Below are positions 23,562-43,493 of a stretch of DNA of 64,000 nt, in pieces. The position numbers were made by a program, and so were the translations under genes. Origin of the DNA: Theobroma cacao (Eukaryota > Streptophyta > Magnoliopsida > Malvales > Malvaceae); assembly GCF_000208745.1 (NCBI RefSeq), contig NC_030853.1, positions 26,493,877 through 26,557,876 of the forward strand, given 5' to 3'. The notes under the pieces were generated by a model. The model had not been told where the DNA came from, ran no database searches, and saw nothing but the letters and a program-made list of their open reading frames with translations. Each line of letters begins with the position of its first letter. Position 1 is the stretch's first letter.

Positions 23562-26500
23562 ATGAAGATTTTTCATCTCTTCCTAATTTCTTCACTTCTC
23601 TTCTCATTTTCAAGGGTTTGCTCTCTTTTTCTATCTCTTTAATATAATTAGATCTGATATTGATAATTCTTTTCATTGATTCAATATTTGCTCGTTTTAT
23701 TATCGTAGGCTGAAGATACTGGATCCGTTTTCTTCATCGATAGTTCAACTCATCAATTTCTTCGCACTCAATCAACCGGCGATGTTGCTCAGGTATTTAT
23801 TTGTTTTCTCCTAATTCATTCCAATAATTTGTAATCAGGTTTCATTTATTTATAATTTATGATGAACTTTAAGTATCAATAGATTGTGTGGATGGTTACT
23901 TTTAGTTGGCTAGAAAATGTAAAGTTGGTTAATTTTGTTGTATTTAGCTGTTTTACTATGTATAATAACTTTTCTTTTTTGAATTGGTTAATAATAAAGA
24001 TTGCGGTTCTGATAACTGATATTATCATTTTACTGCAATGTTTTTTAGATGATAAATCCCTTTGATTAGGTATGATCAAGCGGATTTGGACCTACTTAGA
24101 TTCACATTTGATAGTAGGAGAAGTATTTTGTCCACAACCTTTTTTTTTTTCAAGTTTCGTTCTGCATGTTAAGATTGGAGTATCTTATGCTATTCATGCT
24201 TCTAAGTTTTTAGACGCATTTTGTTCTTTTCTCTCACTTTCAGTGTCCCTCCTCCCCCCCCCCTTTTTTTTTTTTTAACTTTAACAGTCGCAATCAATGC
24301 TGCTGCATGAAGTTGGTGCTGCTGTATCAGTCTTGCTTGGCTTTGCACCACCTACTACGCTTTCAGCTGCCGGTTCATCTAAGGTGTCTTTTTACTCACG
24401 AGTCCTGACTAATAAATCTTTTTGATTTCTTTTTGTTTTTGTTTTGTTCATAGAATCTTTTGTTTAAAGGTGTTATTGCTGTTTTGCAGCTGAATGAGGT
24501 TCTCATTCCAAATCCATTTGATAGACCCCGTGCTGTTTTTCTGCTTGAAGTCACTGGAGTTGATGGTACCTGCACGTATCTCAAAGTTTATTTTCTCTCT
24601 GTTTTCTTCTTCACTCAGTCCCCCATGTCCATTTTGTTTAATGAATGTTTTTCGACCTCCAGATCCTCTTGTTGTAGACCCCAAGAATGCTCTCTTCATC
24701 AATGCCTTGAAGAGAAGTGTTGATCTTGGTTCAAGAGCAGACATTCAGCTTCCAGGTACCTGACCATTTGTCAAGATGTAAAAAAAAAAAAAATGTAAAA
24801 CTGTCAGACTCTAGTCATGACTTTCATTGTGTTGAAGATTTTCCCCCAAATGTATATATTCATTAGGATTTGTTCATTATATGAATTTTCTTGCAGATGA
24901 AGAGGAAGTCTCTGTGATTTCTTTGGATGAGCCTCTGGGAGATTACACTGAAGAAGAGATCAATGATTTTGTTAGTTTATTATTCTAGGCTTTAGTTGAC
25001 ATCTCTGTTGTTTGTCGTCCATTTGATTGCTTATTTGGGTCTCACACGTGACAGTGAAGTGGTTTTATGTATCTGTTTAGGCATCTTGGTTGGGTGGATC
25101 ATATGTTACTGATGCTACGGAACCTCTGCAAGGAGTCTTGACTATTCCCTTGGCAAATGGTGACAATGTGAATTTTCATATGTCAAAGGTATCATTCAGG
25201 AGCTAATATTTTATGTTTTCCTGTTTATGAATTGTTCTTGACTGACACTGTTATAGTAGTAGCAGTAGTATTTTGTCTTGAATTCTCAATTACCTCATTG
25301 AGAGCTCTAGGTTTTGATTTTTTGCAGAAAGTACATAGGGAATTTGCATCAAAACTGTTGGCTCTGTCCCACAATATAAGGAAAGCAATGAAGATGCATG
25401 CAGATTTGTCACAGACTTTGCACAGACCTGCTGAGTTAATAATGGGTTCTTTTGATGCGATTAAGGTGCTAAACATACCGACTTGATCTGGCTAATACTA
25501 ACTATTATTTGGTTTCTTAGATTGGTGTCTTGTCTGAAAATATATTTGGAAACCGTCATCTTTAACTGGAAGGATTCTTTTATTGTCATCATCTTACTTT
25601 CCGTGATTAAAACTCTTGTAAATCCATTGATGAGGAAGAAAAGGGTTTATTTGAATTGCAGCTCTTTTAGTTAAAAGTGAAATGTAAATACCCTTCTACA
25701 ACATGTATTACATTTTTCCCTATTGACAAATAGCATTCTCAGATGCCATGCTTACTTGGCCTTGTAAAAATGTGTTATCTGTCTTCTTATCAAATGTGTG
25801 TGAGAAGACATGCTCTGTATCTACAATAATGAAATATTAGTCAGATGTTTGGTATTGATTAAAACTCTCTAAGATTTGTGTCTAATTATGGGCCTTGAGT
25901 TTAGAAAATGGTTAATTCATGTATCTAGTCATCTATCTTCATGCTATTGTAATTTTTGTACTGCTTTTTCTTTTGTTTTTCTTCCTCATCACTTAACCCC
26001 CTCCCTATTCCTTTTGATGTTAAAAAAAATATGTATGTTACAGGCTTTGCAGGAGCAGCATGACGCTGACGGTATTAATAAGCAAGGAATGAGGCTTCAG
26101 CTTGCCACAATTTCCAAGATATTTGATTCATTGCTGACAGCTTATGAAGGTTGGTAACACGTTGAACACTCCATTGTGGAAGGAAAATGACCTCCACTTT
26201 ACTAATTAATTAAGAGTTAGAAATATGCTGTTATTCCAGTTTTGTTCATTTTCATGCTCCGTGTATACAAATGCAAAGGCAGGGAGTCTGCAACTTGTTT
26301 AAAGAAAATAGTGATATATAATTTTACCCATATGCGTGTGCATCTATATATTTTGGTTTTTATTTTTATTTTTTGTTATCATAGTTTGTTTAGCTACGAG
26401 AAAATAGACATGGCAATCTACGTGGAAGTCTCTATGCATTTATGCTACGGATGGTATCCTCTAAATTTGCAGTGAATGCTTTTCATCTCTTGAGTTGTTG

Positions 26501-27340
26501 ACAGCATTTGTCTTTCTATTACCCCCCATCCCCCTCAATCCAATCCCTGGCTGCCAATTTGTTTAGCAAATCTAATTGATGATTGGGCAGGTGAAATTGT
26601 TGGAGCTATTGTCTTTAATGGGGTACCTCAGCCAGAATCAAAAACATTGATGAATGTGATGTTTACCTCTCGTCCATCTCCGCGTTGGTTGGCAGAAAAA
26701 ATACGCTCTCAGAATACCACTGATGCTGCACAAGTGTTGGTTAGAAGGACCCTTGCTTGGGTAACTGGACTTGTTCTTGTCATTGCAACTCTCTTAGGGG
26801 TAAGATTTATTAAGTTGGATGCCGGATTTTACATTGTTCCTAGAGTGCTTTTTGACATTTCTGGTAATATTGAAGTTCCATGAAATCTATAATTGCATTG
26901 CATAAAACCAAACAAATGCTAAGCCTTTTGACAAATGTTGAAAGTTCTTTTATCCCAGGTTTTAAAACAATTGAAAAGCTCAGACAAAGTTTTAACCAGA
27001 TGTACACATTTACTTCTATGGTTTCCCCTCAGGGGTGTCAACTATGTTGGGAAAAGATTGAAAAACATTCTCTCTTGATTGTCAACTGCAAAGGTTTTGG
27101 TTTGTGTCTTCATTGTTCATATGCTGTTGACTAATTTAGGAGTTCCCATGACTCTGTTCTTGTCATCTGGCTGGGTGTGGCTATAAGGCTGTTTAGTCTA
27201 ATCAATTATATTTCTTTTTGCAAACTATGGTATTTGATTATCCACTCTTGTTTTGTGTTTTTTTACTGCAGGTTTACTTCCTTCTCAACATGCCACTGAC
27301 AAGGGACACACTTTTGTATTCTAATGTCAAGTTAGACTAA
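23562..27340 (+). CDS. Type I membrane protein, DUF7794-like, plant-conserved
   Basis: Eleven exons: 23562-23615, 23709-23792, 24288-24383, 24490-24565, 24663-24755, 24897-24970, 25081-25188, 25328-25465, 26044-26149, 26591-26799, 27272-27340. All phases agree and give 368 residues. Signal peptide about 1-18 (MKIFHLFLISSLLFSFSR). A lumenal domain follows with FFIDSSTHQFLR, SMLLHEVGAAVSVLLGFAPP and FDRPRAVFLLEVTGVD. A helical stretch then spans about 215-300. One transmembrane segment lies near residues 330-355 (LAWVTGLVLVIATLLG then VYFLLNM). The short tail is PLTRDTLLYSNVKLD. The tail and overall plan match the plant family I recall from AT3G13410, annotated only as a transmembrane/DUF7794 protein. 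Topology suggests the endomembrane system. No enzymatic motif is visible and the function is unknown. Confidence 0.85.
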
Positions 27341-28334
27341 GCTGGAATAAGCCCAAGTATAATGAATATTTGAACTCTCAAAAGCAGCCCCAGTGTGTTT
27401 ATGCTTTATTACCAGGCAATTCACGGTTATCTTATTACCTTCTATGAAGCTGTTGGTGTTGGATAGGTTAATCTGGACAGCCAGCAATTTTTTTTTTTCT
27501 TTAGGCTTTAGTAGCTTACATCAAGTAGAAATTGTACGATCAAAAGGTTGAGGTGCCTGGGCGAGGGTGAGTGCTATTGGGCAAAGAGGATTGAGCTTTA
27601 CAATTGTATCCATCTGGTGGTGAAGGATGGTTTCGGTTATCTATTTGATTTCAAGCAGATTTCGGCTGTGTCAATGTATGTTTTGTCATTTCATATGCTG
27701 ATAATTGTATTCCGAAATTCTGAATAATGAAAATTTCTCATCAATCATGGAACATTGTTGTACAAAAATGGGCGTTTGTAATCCAACATTTTGTTGTAGC
27801 TCCTTCCCTTATAATAAAGCTTCTCTTCGCCATTAGAAATTTTAAAGAACAAAAGAAGCAAGCAGCTACAATGTGAAAAAATAAAATAAAATAAAGGATT
27901 GCCATCTTCTTCACGGCAGTTGTAGCTGGCTAAATAATAAATTTAAGATGATAGATTATTGAATAAAGTAAAGAGAGTGGATAATCAATTTAAATAAATT
28001 ATTAACTAAAAACATACTTGTAATATTTATGGGTGTGAAACCAAATCACTCATTAAATAACTATTTATTTTAGTATATTCGCATTAAGACAATTAGATTA
28101 AACCCCACCTTGATGATGGGTACTTGTGTATTTTCATTTTGGACAAAATGGGTACTTTGTGTATGTATTTCAGTGTTCCTTTTTGCACGTGCTATTCTTG
28201 AGTTGGATTTCCAGTCCTATGCCAAATTACACGAGCAATTCCCACCAACTTCCTCACTCCCATCTCAGTTAGGGTTTCTCCAGGTTTGAAGGTTTATGCT
28301 TCTTGTTTTTTAATTGTTTCTCCTCTCGTCATTC
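27341..28334. other. 3' UTR of the DUF7794-like gene and promoter of the RGG gene
   Basis: The first 450 bases look like 3' UTR, with AATAAT-type signals near 27724 and 27813. The remainder is the upstream region of the RGG-type gene. No other gene seen. Confidence 0.6.
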
Positions 28335-29750
28335 ATGGCTCAAGAGAAAAACTTCTTTGCTCTCTTGACCGACCAAGAATCCGAAGTTGTATCAAAGCTC
28401 ATTGATAGCCTGAAAGTGGAAGAGCCCTCGAAGCCGGATGCCTTGGATAACAAGAAAGAGCAAAAGCCAACGCATAAGTTTCAGAATATGGATCCTCGTA
28501 AGATGCTGGCTAAACGTATTTTCCTCCCCAGGCATGTTTTGAGATCTTTCCTTGTTCTCAGGAAAGAAATGAAGGAAGAGCAAAAGCCTGAAGGAAACAG
28601 CGACGCAAAAGAACCAGGAGAAAAAGAAGGCGAGATTAAGGCTACAAGTGCAACCAACAACAATGGACAACAACCAAGCAGTGGAAACGGTGAAAATGCC
28701 AAGATAGAAGGCAAGAACTATCCTGATAATTACCATAATCATGTTTATCATGAGGGTCAGAGAGGCTATAGAGTTGGCAATGGCTATCAGGGTAACTATA
28801 GGAATTACAGCTATGGAGGTGGTGATGGATATAGGGGAAATTATAGCACGCCTCCTGGGTATCAGGTGAATAACAATGGTGGTTACCGTGGAGGTAGGGG
28901 GGGTATAGGAGGAAGAGGATTTCAACAAAGCAGGAAATTTTATGAGAAGGAGGGTCAAGCTGTTGCTTATGCTAATAATCATCAACATCAACAAGAGTTT
29001 GATTATGGGAAAGAACGTCTACAATATTACGGTGGTTATAGACGTCGAGGCCCTCGAGGATATTACAGGCGTGACGGAGGTGAATGCTGTAACAATGGAA
29101 AGGTTTACCGTAAAGTGGATGGTGATAATGAATATAACAATGATAATAGCAAGAATGACAATATTGCTGTTGTGGCTAACGAGGGGCAAGAAGCTGCTGC
29201 TTCTAACAGTGGCGACAGTGAGGAAGGAAATGGTGATAATCATGGTGACAAGAAGTCCGAAATGATGGAGAGTAAGAGCAAGGGATTTGAAGGTAAATCT
29301 GTGATCAAGGCTGAAGAGAAAGAGAAAGTGGATGATGGGAAGAAGTTAATGACTCTTAAAGAGTATGAAGAGTCTCTCCTTGAAAAGAAGAAACCTGTGG
29401 AAGCAATGAAGAAGGACGGGGGGAGAAAAGTTACGGCAAATAAGGAATTCGGGTCGATGCAAATGATTGGGAAAAAGAAAGAGGAGAAGACGTCTGAGAC
29501 AAAGAGGAAAGACACTTGTCATAGCCTTGAGGAAGAGAGAGTAATTCGTAAGTCAATGAGCCTTAACGAATTCCTAAAACCAGCTGAGGGAATTAGGGAG
29601 AAGAATGAGCAGCAGTATGGTGATAGATCCTATGGGCAGAGACCTTATGGCAGAGGCAATTATGAGCAGGGGAATAATGGAAGGCAAGAAGGGCAAATGC
29701 CTTTGTATGGTGGCTATAGGCCCTATGAGGATTATGGTCCTCAGATTTGA
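28335..29750 (+). CDS. RGG-motif RNA-binding protein, HABP4/PAI-RBP1 (SERBP1) type
   Basis: Intronless frame of 471 residues from the ATG at 28335. An in-frame ATG seven codons earlier (28314) has a weaker context and adds MFLLSSF, so I chose the inner start (MAQEKNFFALLTDQESEVVS). The order is: short acidic/hydrophobic N-terminus loosely like the NPFDLLGDD start of plant RGGA proteins; lysine/glutamate-rich linker; Tyr/Gly/Asn-rich region with GGYRGGRGGIGGRGF near residue 181 and RRRGPRGYYRR near 235; Asn/Asp-rich stretch; HABP4 signature near 336-385 (MTLKEYEESLLEKKKPVEAM, then KEFGSMQMIGKKKEE); Tyr/Gly/Arg tail. Relatives bind RNA and associate with ribosomes. Known Arabidopsis RGGA-C genes have introns, so this copy is divergent and may derive from a retrocopy. 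RNA binding is inferred from composition and the signature. Confidence 0.8.
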   Translation: MAQEKNFFALLTDQESEVVSKLIDSLKVEEPSKPDALDNKKEQKPTHKFQNMDPRKMLAKRIFLPRHVLRSFLVLRKEMKEEQKPEGNSDAKEPGEKEGEIKATSATNNNGQQPSSGNGENAKIEGKNYPDNYHNHVYHEGQRGYRVGNGYQGNYRNYSYGGGDGYRGNYSTPPGYQVNNNGGYRGGRGGIGGRGFQQSRKFYEKEGQAVAYANNHQHQQEFDYGKERLQYYGGYRRRGPRGYYRRDGGECCNNGKVYRKVDGDNEYNNDNSKNDNIAVVANEGQEAAASNSGDSEEGNGDNHGDKKSEMMESKSKGFEGKSVIKAEEKEKVDDGKKLMTLKEYEESLLEKKKPVEAMKKDGGRKVTANKEFGSMQMIGKKKEEKTSETKRKDTCHSLEEERVIRKSMSLNEFLKPAEGIREKNEQQYGDRSYGQRPYGRGNYEQGNNGRQEGQMPLYGGYRPYEDYGPQI

Positions 29751-30161
29751 GGACCTTAACCAGTTCCCTGTGCTGGGAAGAAATGGGACTGCATAAATTC
29801 CTTGATATAGCTTTGCTTGGGTTGGAATGTAGAACGATGAAGTTTCCTAGATGAACATTTCAGGTGCTGTAGAATGAAATGAATTGGCAATGAAAATCTG
29901 AAATTACCAATTACTAGCTGTTAACTTTAGCAGTCTCTTTGTTATAAAGTAAAAGCTCGGCTGAGGGAAGGAGTAAAAGCTTCCCGCCACCTGTGTGTTC
30001 CTAACGTGTGGTTTAAAAGCTGTAACCAAACACTACAATTATCAATCAGAATCAGAATCAGAATCGAAGTAGTAACAAAAATATCCGCTTTCTTCCCTCC
30101 TTCTTCTTCTTCCTCACATTTTCCTCTTCAGTAATTAATTTCTCTATTCCTTCCAATTTAG
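29751..30161. other. RGG gene 3' UTR and pTAC5 promoter/5' UTR
   Basis: Only about 410 bases separate the two plus-strand genes. A pyrimidine-rich leader (CTTCTTCTTCTTCCTC) precedes the pTAC5 ATG. No TATA box is obvious. Confidence 0.55.
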
Positions 30162-32189
30162 ATGACTTCCTTAATTCCTCTCTCTTTCCATCCTCCTTTT
30201 CTCCACTTCAATTCCCGCTCTTTTCCTTCCAAATCCTTTCCACTCTCTCCTTCCCCTTCCAAACTCTTCCTCTGTTTCTCTTCTTCAACTAATTCCTCGA
30301 ATTTCGATCGCGAAGAAAGCCGGTGGCTTCGCGAAGAACAACGGTGGCTCCGGGAAGAGCAACGCTGGCTAAGAGAAGAGAAGCGGTGGTTAAACGAGAA
30401 AGAATCTCTGCTTCGGCAAATCTCCGAACTCAAGCTTCAAATCCAAACCTTAGAGAACCGGAATTCGGTTCAAGGAGCTTCGGTTTCGGAGACGATATCG
30501 AGTATCGGAGCTTTATTGCAGGTGTTGAAAGAGAAGAATCGGATTGCGGACAGCGGAGAAAGCACGAGTGAGATGGTTTTGGAAGAAGTAAAAGAGAAAG
30601 AGGTGGTAGTGGAGGAAGGAGTTAGGGTTTTGGCGAGGAGGGAAAAAGAGGAAGAAAAGAAGATAGAAAGGAAAGCGTTGAGGGTAGGCAGCGAAGGAGA
30701 ACAAGTTCGAGAAATGCAGGTTAACTTACCAAAGCCAAGGATTTTGGAACAATTGGAATTTTCGATACAAATTAAAACTTTAAGGCTACAATCTTATTGT
30801 TGTTTGGTTATAGATATTTGGGACAAATTCAATGGGAATGCTCTTTTGAGCGGAAATAGAAAAAGCAACAAGAAAAGGAATGGACTTGCTTTGTTTGGCT
30901 AATTTAAATTTCTTCCTTCTATTTCTTGAATTCCTGTTTGCATGTGCTAATTGCTACGCTGTAATATGATATGTTCATGAGATTGAAACGGAGTGGATCA
31001 TTGATCTTGATTTGTTCCCGAATGCTAACAGGAGGCATTAGAAAAATTGGGTTTTTATTCGGGAGAGGAGGACATGGAATTTTCTAGCTTCTCCAGTGGA
31101 ACTGAGCGTGCCGTGAAAACTTGGCAAGTAAGCTGTAATTTCACCATTGTTTGTTGTTGTTATGGATAAGAGTTTCCCATTATTATCATAGATATTGATA
31201 CCAATGACAATATAGTATCTTATGGATTGCTGATTAGTAAAAGCTTTTTATCATTCATCTAATTTTTCATTCATCACTAAATGTTCCCTCTTGACAGGCA
31301 ACAGTAGGTGCTCGCGAAGATGGAATAATGAGTGCAGAACTTCTTCAAAGGTTGTTTACGGGACAGCAGATCAAGAGTTCAGATCATGAAGTAGCCCCTC
31401 CAACTGTTCCAGAGAAGGTATGTTCAGATCATGCAGAAGGCAAAGTTTCTCGTGCATGCTAGTACACTTAAATTTTTATATTACCCAATAAACTGCTTAG
31501 TTCCTTGGGACTAATCTTGTATTATAGGAACAAACGAATGGAGCTGCAATTGCTTCTTTGACAGAAATCTCAGAAATACAACAGGAAGTTGTGAAAGAGG
31601 AAGGTTTCACACAAGCTGAGGTATCTCAACATCGAGTTTTTCTTCTTGGAGAAAATCGGTGGGAAGAACCCTCTAGACTTGCTGGAAAGGATAAAAAAGC
31701 CATGGAAAGTAAAAACAGAGATTCCACAACAAGGTGCCATGCTTGTCGTGGGGAGGGCCGTTTAATGTGCACAGGTAATTATTATTTCAAGTTGGTTTCT
31801 TAACGTTCCTTATGTTTTTTTTTTTTATGAATGTAGTGCAAAATGTGATATTTGCTCAAACGATGAAGTCTTCAGAGTTTTCAAGTGCTCTGTTGCATGT
31901 CATAATTTTCATCAGTTGTGTACCTGGAATTAAATAGTCTCACTGACATTGTTTCTACTGCAGAATGTGATGGAACAGGCGAACCCAACGTAGAACCGCA
32001 GGTAAAAGGGTTTGCTTGTTCTTGTTCTTTATACGATCTGTTTAGTAATTGTATTCTGCCAAATTGACCATTGGACTGATTATTGTGATGCAGTTTTTAG
32101 AATGGGTGGAGGAGGGAGCAAATTGTCCATATTGTGAAGGCCTTGGGTACACAATTTGTGACGTATGCCAAGGAAAAGCAGTGATTTAG
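30162..32189 (+). CDS. PTAC5: Plastid transcriptionally active chromosome protein 5 (pTAC5)
   Basis: Exons: 30162-30719, 31032-31127, 31298-31417, 31528-31774, 31964-32001, 32094-32189; 384 residues, close to the Arabidopsis protein. The N-terminal 45 residues are Ser/Pro/Phe-rich with few acids, a chloroplast transit peptide. A coiled coil follows at about 48-95, built on near-perfect RWLREEQ heptads. After an acidic linker comes a peptidoglycan-binding-like fold at about 187-240 (EALEKLGFYSGEED to MSAELLQRLF). The C-terminus is a DnaJ-type zinc finger with four CxxC motifs: CHAC, CTEC (completed across the exon 4/5 junction), CPYC and CDVC. In Arabidopsis pTAC5 sits in the plastid nucleoid, has disulfide isomerase activity and supports plastid-encoded RNA polymerase with HSP21 under heat. 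All key residues are intact. Confidence 0.93.
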
Positions 32190-33499
32190 GCATCCAACTG
32201 TGGTTTAGTGTTCATTTAACACACGTGTTAACACGGAACAAATTAACTAGGCTATCCAGCTGTGGAAATGAGTTGCCTGACCACCTGCTACAACAGCTCC
32301 CTATTGTCTGTTACATCAATCTTGCTTTACAGATCATACAAATAAAAGCATGATATCCATAATCTTTCAGAAACTTTCACATTACATTAGCCTTGAACAA
32401 AACCCATTAGATTATTTAGATGTAAAGAGTACTCTTACAACTATTTTTTTTAAAAAAATTTGTCCAGTTAATAGTGTTATATCAAGTGAACTAATTGTAG
32501 AAGTAAGCAGAGCGACAGTATCCATTGCTTTACAATCATTTGGTTCCTTGCAAGTTGAACGGTCCATCTTCACATAAAGGAAGAAAAGTTGGATACAAAC
32601 TAAAATACTGAACGATTGTGCCTGCCGAGAAACGACGACTGCAAGAGAAGGGGCTAAAAACATCGGACTCCAAACTTGGTAATCACAGTTTTGCTAAGTG
32701 CCCTTTTCCGTCAATATGACAATACAACACCACTACTATAATGGGTGATGACCCTTAGAAGGTCCCCTGTACACCCCCGATTCCTCCGCGGATCAAATCT
32801 CCATATGAAGTATTTATAACCATTTTCCATGTTATCTAACTTTTGCTTCTTATGTCTCTGCTCTGCTATTAATCCAATGCAATAGAAGAAGAAGAAGCAA
32901 ATTCAAGTGAGGGAAATAGTACTTTTAATTTGAACAAGTAGTTTCATTTTTTGTTTTTAAGTGTAAATACACTTTGGGCCTTTATGACTTTGGTAAAAGT
33001 AGTAAATGCAACAATCAACGAAAGCATGTTTAATGATGCAACTTTGACTGATCCTCCTTTCCAATTGCAACAATCAAGGGTTTTCCTTCACTGTCCATCC
33101 TAGCCTTTTCCAAGTGGCAGGAACCCAGGCGTATGTAATTCGCCAACTATTGCAGCAAAAAGCGTCTCAACACAGACTTGAGTGGAAACGGCACGTACCG
33201 CATAAGAGAGGGTCCCCGCATATCGGAAGAAGAGAACTTATCTAAGATGCCTTTGCATTACTCCATAAGACAAAGATACAATTCCAAATTGAATGATGCC
33301 ATACACCGACCAAACAAATACACTGCTAGTACCACTATTCAACCAATACAACGGAAAAGCATTTTATTGGGAATAAAGATAAATGGAAATACAACCCTTT
33401 GCAATCATCTATACCCTTTCCCGAGAGATATCTATGACCATGGGAGTGTTGCTTCCAACTGCATATTATCAGGACCAATATTTCCTTGATAAATGTCTA
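32190..33499. other. Convergent intergenic region between pTAC5 and GR1
   Basis: Holds the 3' ends of two convergent genes, pTAC5 (plus) and GR1 (minus). No further gene, repeat or RNA recognised. Confidence 0.6.
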
Positions 33500-41535
<8,036 letters not shown>

Positions 41536-41910
41536 GATTGCTTCAAATTAAATAACAAACTCAAACACTGAATGGAAAAATAAAACAGGAAGAATATCAA
41601 TAAGCCTCAACCTTAGTTACGTTCCTAAAAAAAATGAAGCAAAGAAAAATCACAATATAATCAGATAAAAAGCATTGGTTTTTGAATTTTTTCAAATTAA
41701 AAAAAAAAAGAAAATTACCTGAGCTAGTGGCGGTGGAGATTGGGAATAAAGAAGGATTGATTCTTTAGGGTTTTAGTAAGAATGAGAAAGAAATAACGAA
41801 AAGCTTTATGCGATCTATATGAATGAAAAAGAGGCACGCGAGGAGAAGAAATGAACTGAAATGAAAGAAAACAGAGAGAGAGAGAGAGAGCTTGGCTTTG
41901 GTGTCCGGGC
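41536..41910 (-). promoter_or_regulatory. GR1: GR1 5' UTR with a leader intron and (CT)n tract
   Basis: On the minus strand, a GTAAT donor at 41718-41714 and a CAG acceptor at 41570-41568 suggest an intron of about 150 bp just upstream of the ATG, leaving a non-coding first exon ending at 41719. A (CT)9 tract (GA on plus) lies at about 41873-41890, a common feature of plant leaders or core promoters. Inferred from splice signals. Confidence 0.5.
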
Positions 41911-43493
41911 TGAAAGGTCTGCCTGTTCACATTCGGCGTTTTAATGCTACTGTCTAGTCCTGGGGCCATTTTCTTTTAAATCTTTTTTTCAATTAAAAAA
42001 TGGCAAAAATAGGGAAATTAGGTGTAGCAAATTTGTTTTACATGGTATCATGTTAATACCGTGTTAAATATAATGTTTTCTCATTGAGACATCTCTCTTA
42101 AAACAAGAATATCAACCAATTAATAAATGAGAGAAAAAATTTTTGTGACCATTCCTTATGACCCTACCAACCATTTTGCTGAGACAGAAAGGAGAATAAA
42201 AAATTGAGCACGATCTGCCCCAGGTACAGAGATACCAGCCTATTACTAGCGATATAATAAATATATAATATGAGTTTGCATGGAATCAAGTGATGGAGAT
42301 TTAATAAGGAAATAGTATTAGATTTAAATGCTATAGATCTACCGCGTCAGTATGTCATTTATTACACATTTTCACTATCTATAAAAGGAATTTTACCTTT
42401 TGATTGCGTATCAAAGTTTGGCATCCACTAATTTAGATCAAAGAGAATAATTTTTTTCACCCTCTCTTTTGGCCTTTTATGATAGGCGAATTGACTTTTT
42501 TGGTTAAGAATTTCAATTCTGGCAGTGGCCGTTCAAAATTGGCCTCTGTATAAAATATGGAGCAAAGCTAACATCATGACTTTTGTTTGGATCCTCCAAG
42601 GTGGGAAAGGGAAGCGTTTTTCCCAAGTAATTTCTTGAGTCAATGAATTTGAACAAGAACCGTATTTCAAAAAAAAATTGAGCAAGAACCGATTATGTAT
42701 TTAACCTCTTTTTCTGTCGAAATCCAGTTACAGTGTTCTGTCAAAGTTCCTTCACAATTGCGCGTCTGAGTCTTCCTGGGCCCAACGTGACGATGTCGAT
42801 ATCGGATTTATTGCGCATCCAAAGTTCCCCAACTAGCTTAAACTCCGGGCCCAAACGCTGGGATTATATATGATCCTTTTCTATTTTTTTTGGGGTTTTA
42901 GTTGCCACCGCAATCATTTTCTTTTCTTTCTCCCTTTTTGTATACCCTACATATTCCCAAGTGAAGACAAATGCCATGTGACAACAAAAGCAGACAGGAT
43001 AAGTACATGCTGTCTCGATTTGATTTCCAGGTTTTATTCGTTTCACAAAAATAACTTCCACCAGAAATGAGCCTCCGGGAAGTCAGGTAATTCAGGGAAG
43101 TTCAAATCAATAATACTAATAACTTAAAAGCAACAAATGACATGTAAACAAACAAAGGAAATTCAAACTCCTTGTGAATTTGGGTTCTCTGTACTCCTCC
43201 AGTTGTTACAGATTGTTGCCTAATGTGCTCAAATCCGCTTAGCATTTCCAGCAATGTCAATGATTTTTTGCTAATATGGAAAAAAGAAATTCACATTTTC
43301 TTAATAAGAAGAATGTGCTGCAAAGAATTGACTCTGTCTATGACTGCTTTTTTGTTGCAGCCCAACTCTTTATTCCCTGACCCGTAATAGATAGAGATTC
43401 CTTGAACCTGCCCCAGCTTTGGATTCTATGGGAAAGGGTTAAAGGAAATGACTTAATGAACATTTTTTTTTTACATATACATGAATATGATGA
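41911..43493. other. Intergenic: GR1 promoter and GBA2-type gene 3' flank
   Basis: No coding exon supported. A GC-richer patch at about 42760-42860 stands out from AT-rich surroundings. The right end is the 3' UTR of the minus-strand glucosylceramidase gene. Confidence 0.55.

Noticed and set aside
24241..24280. C9-T13 tract that could suggest a frameshift in the DUF7794-like gene
   Set aside because: It is the polypyrimidine tract before exon 3; the exons on both sides stay in phase.
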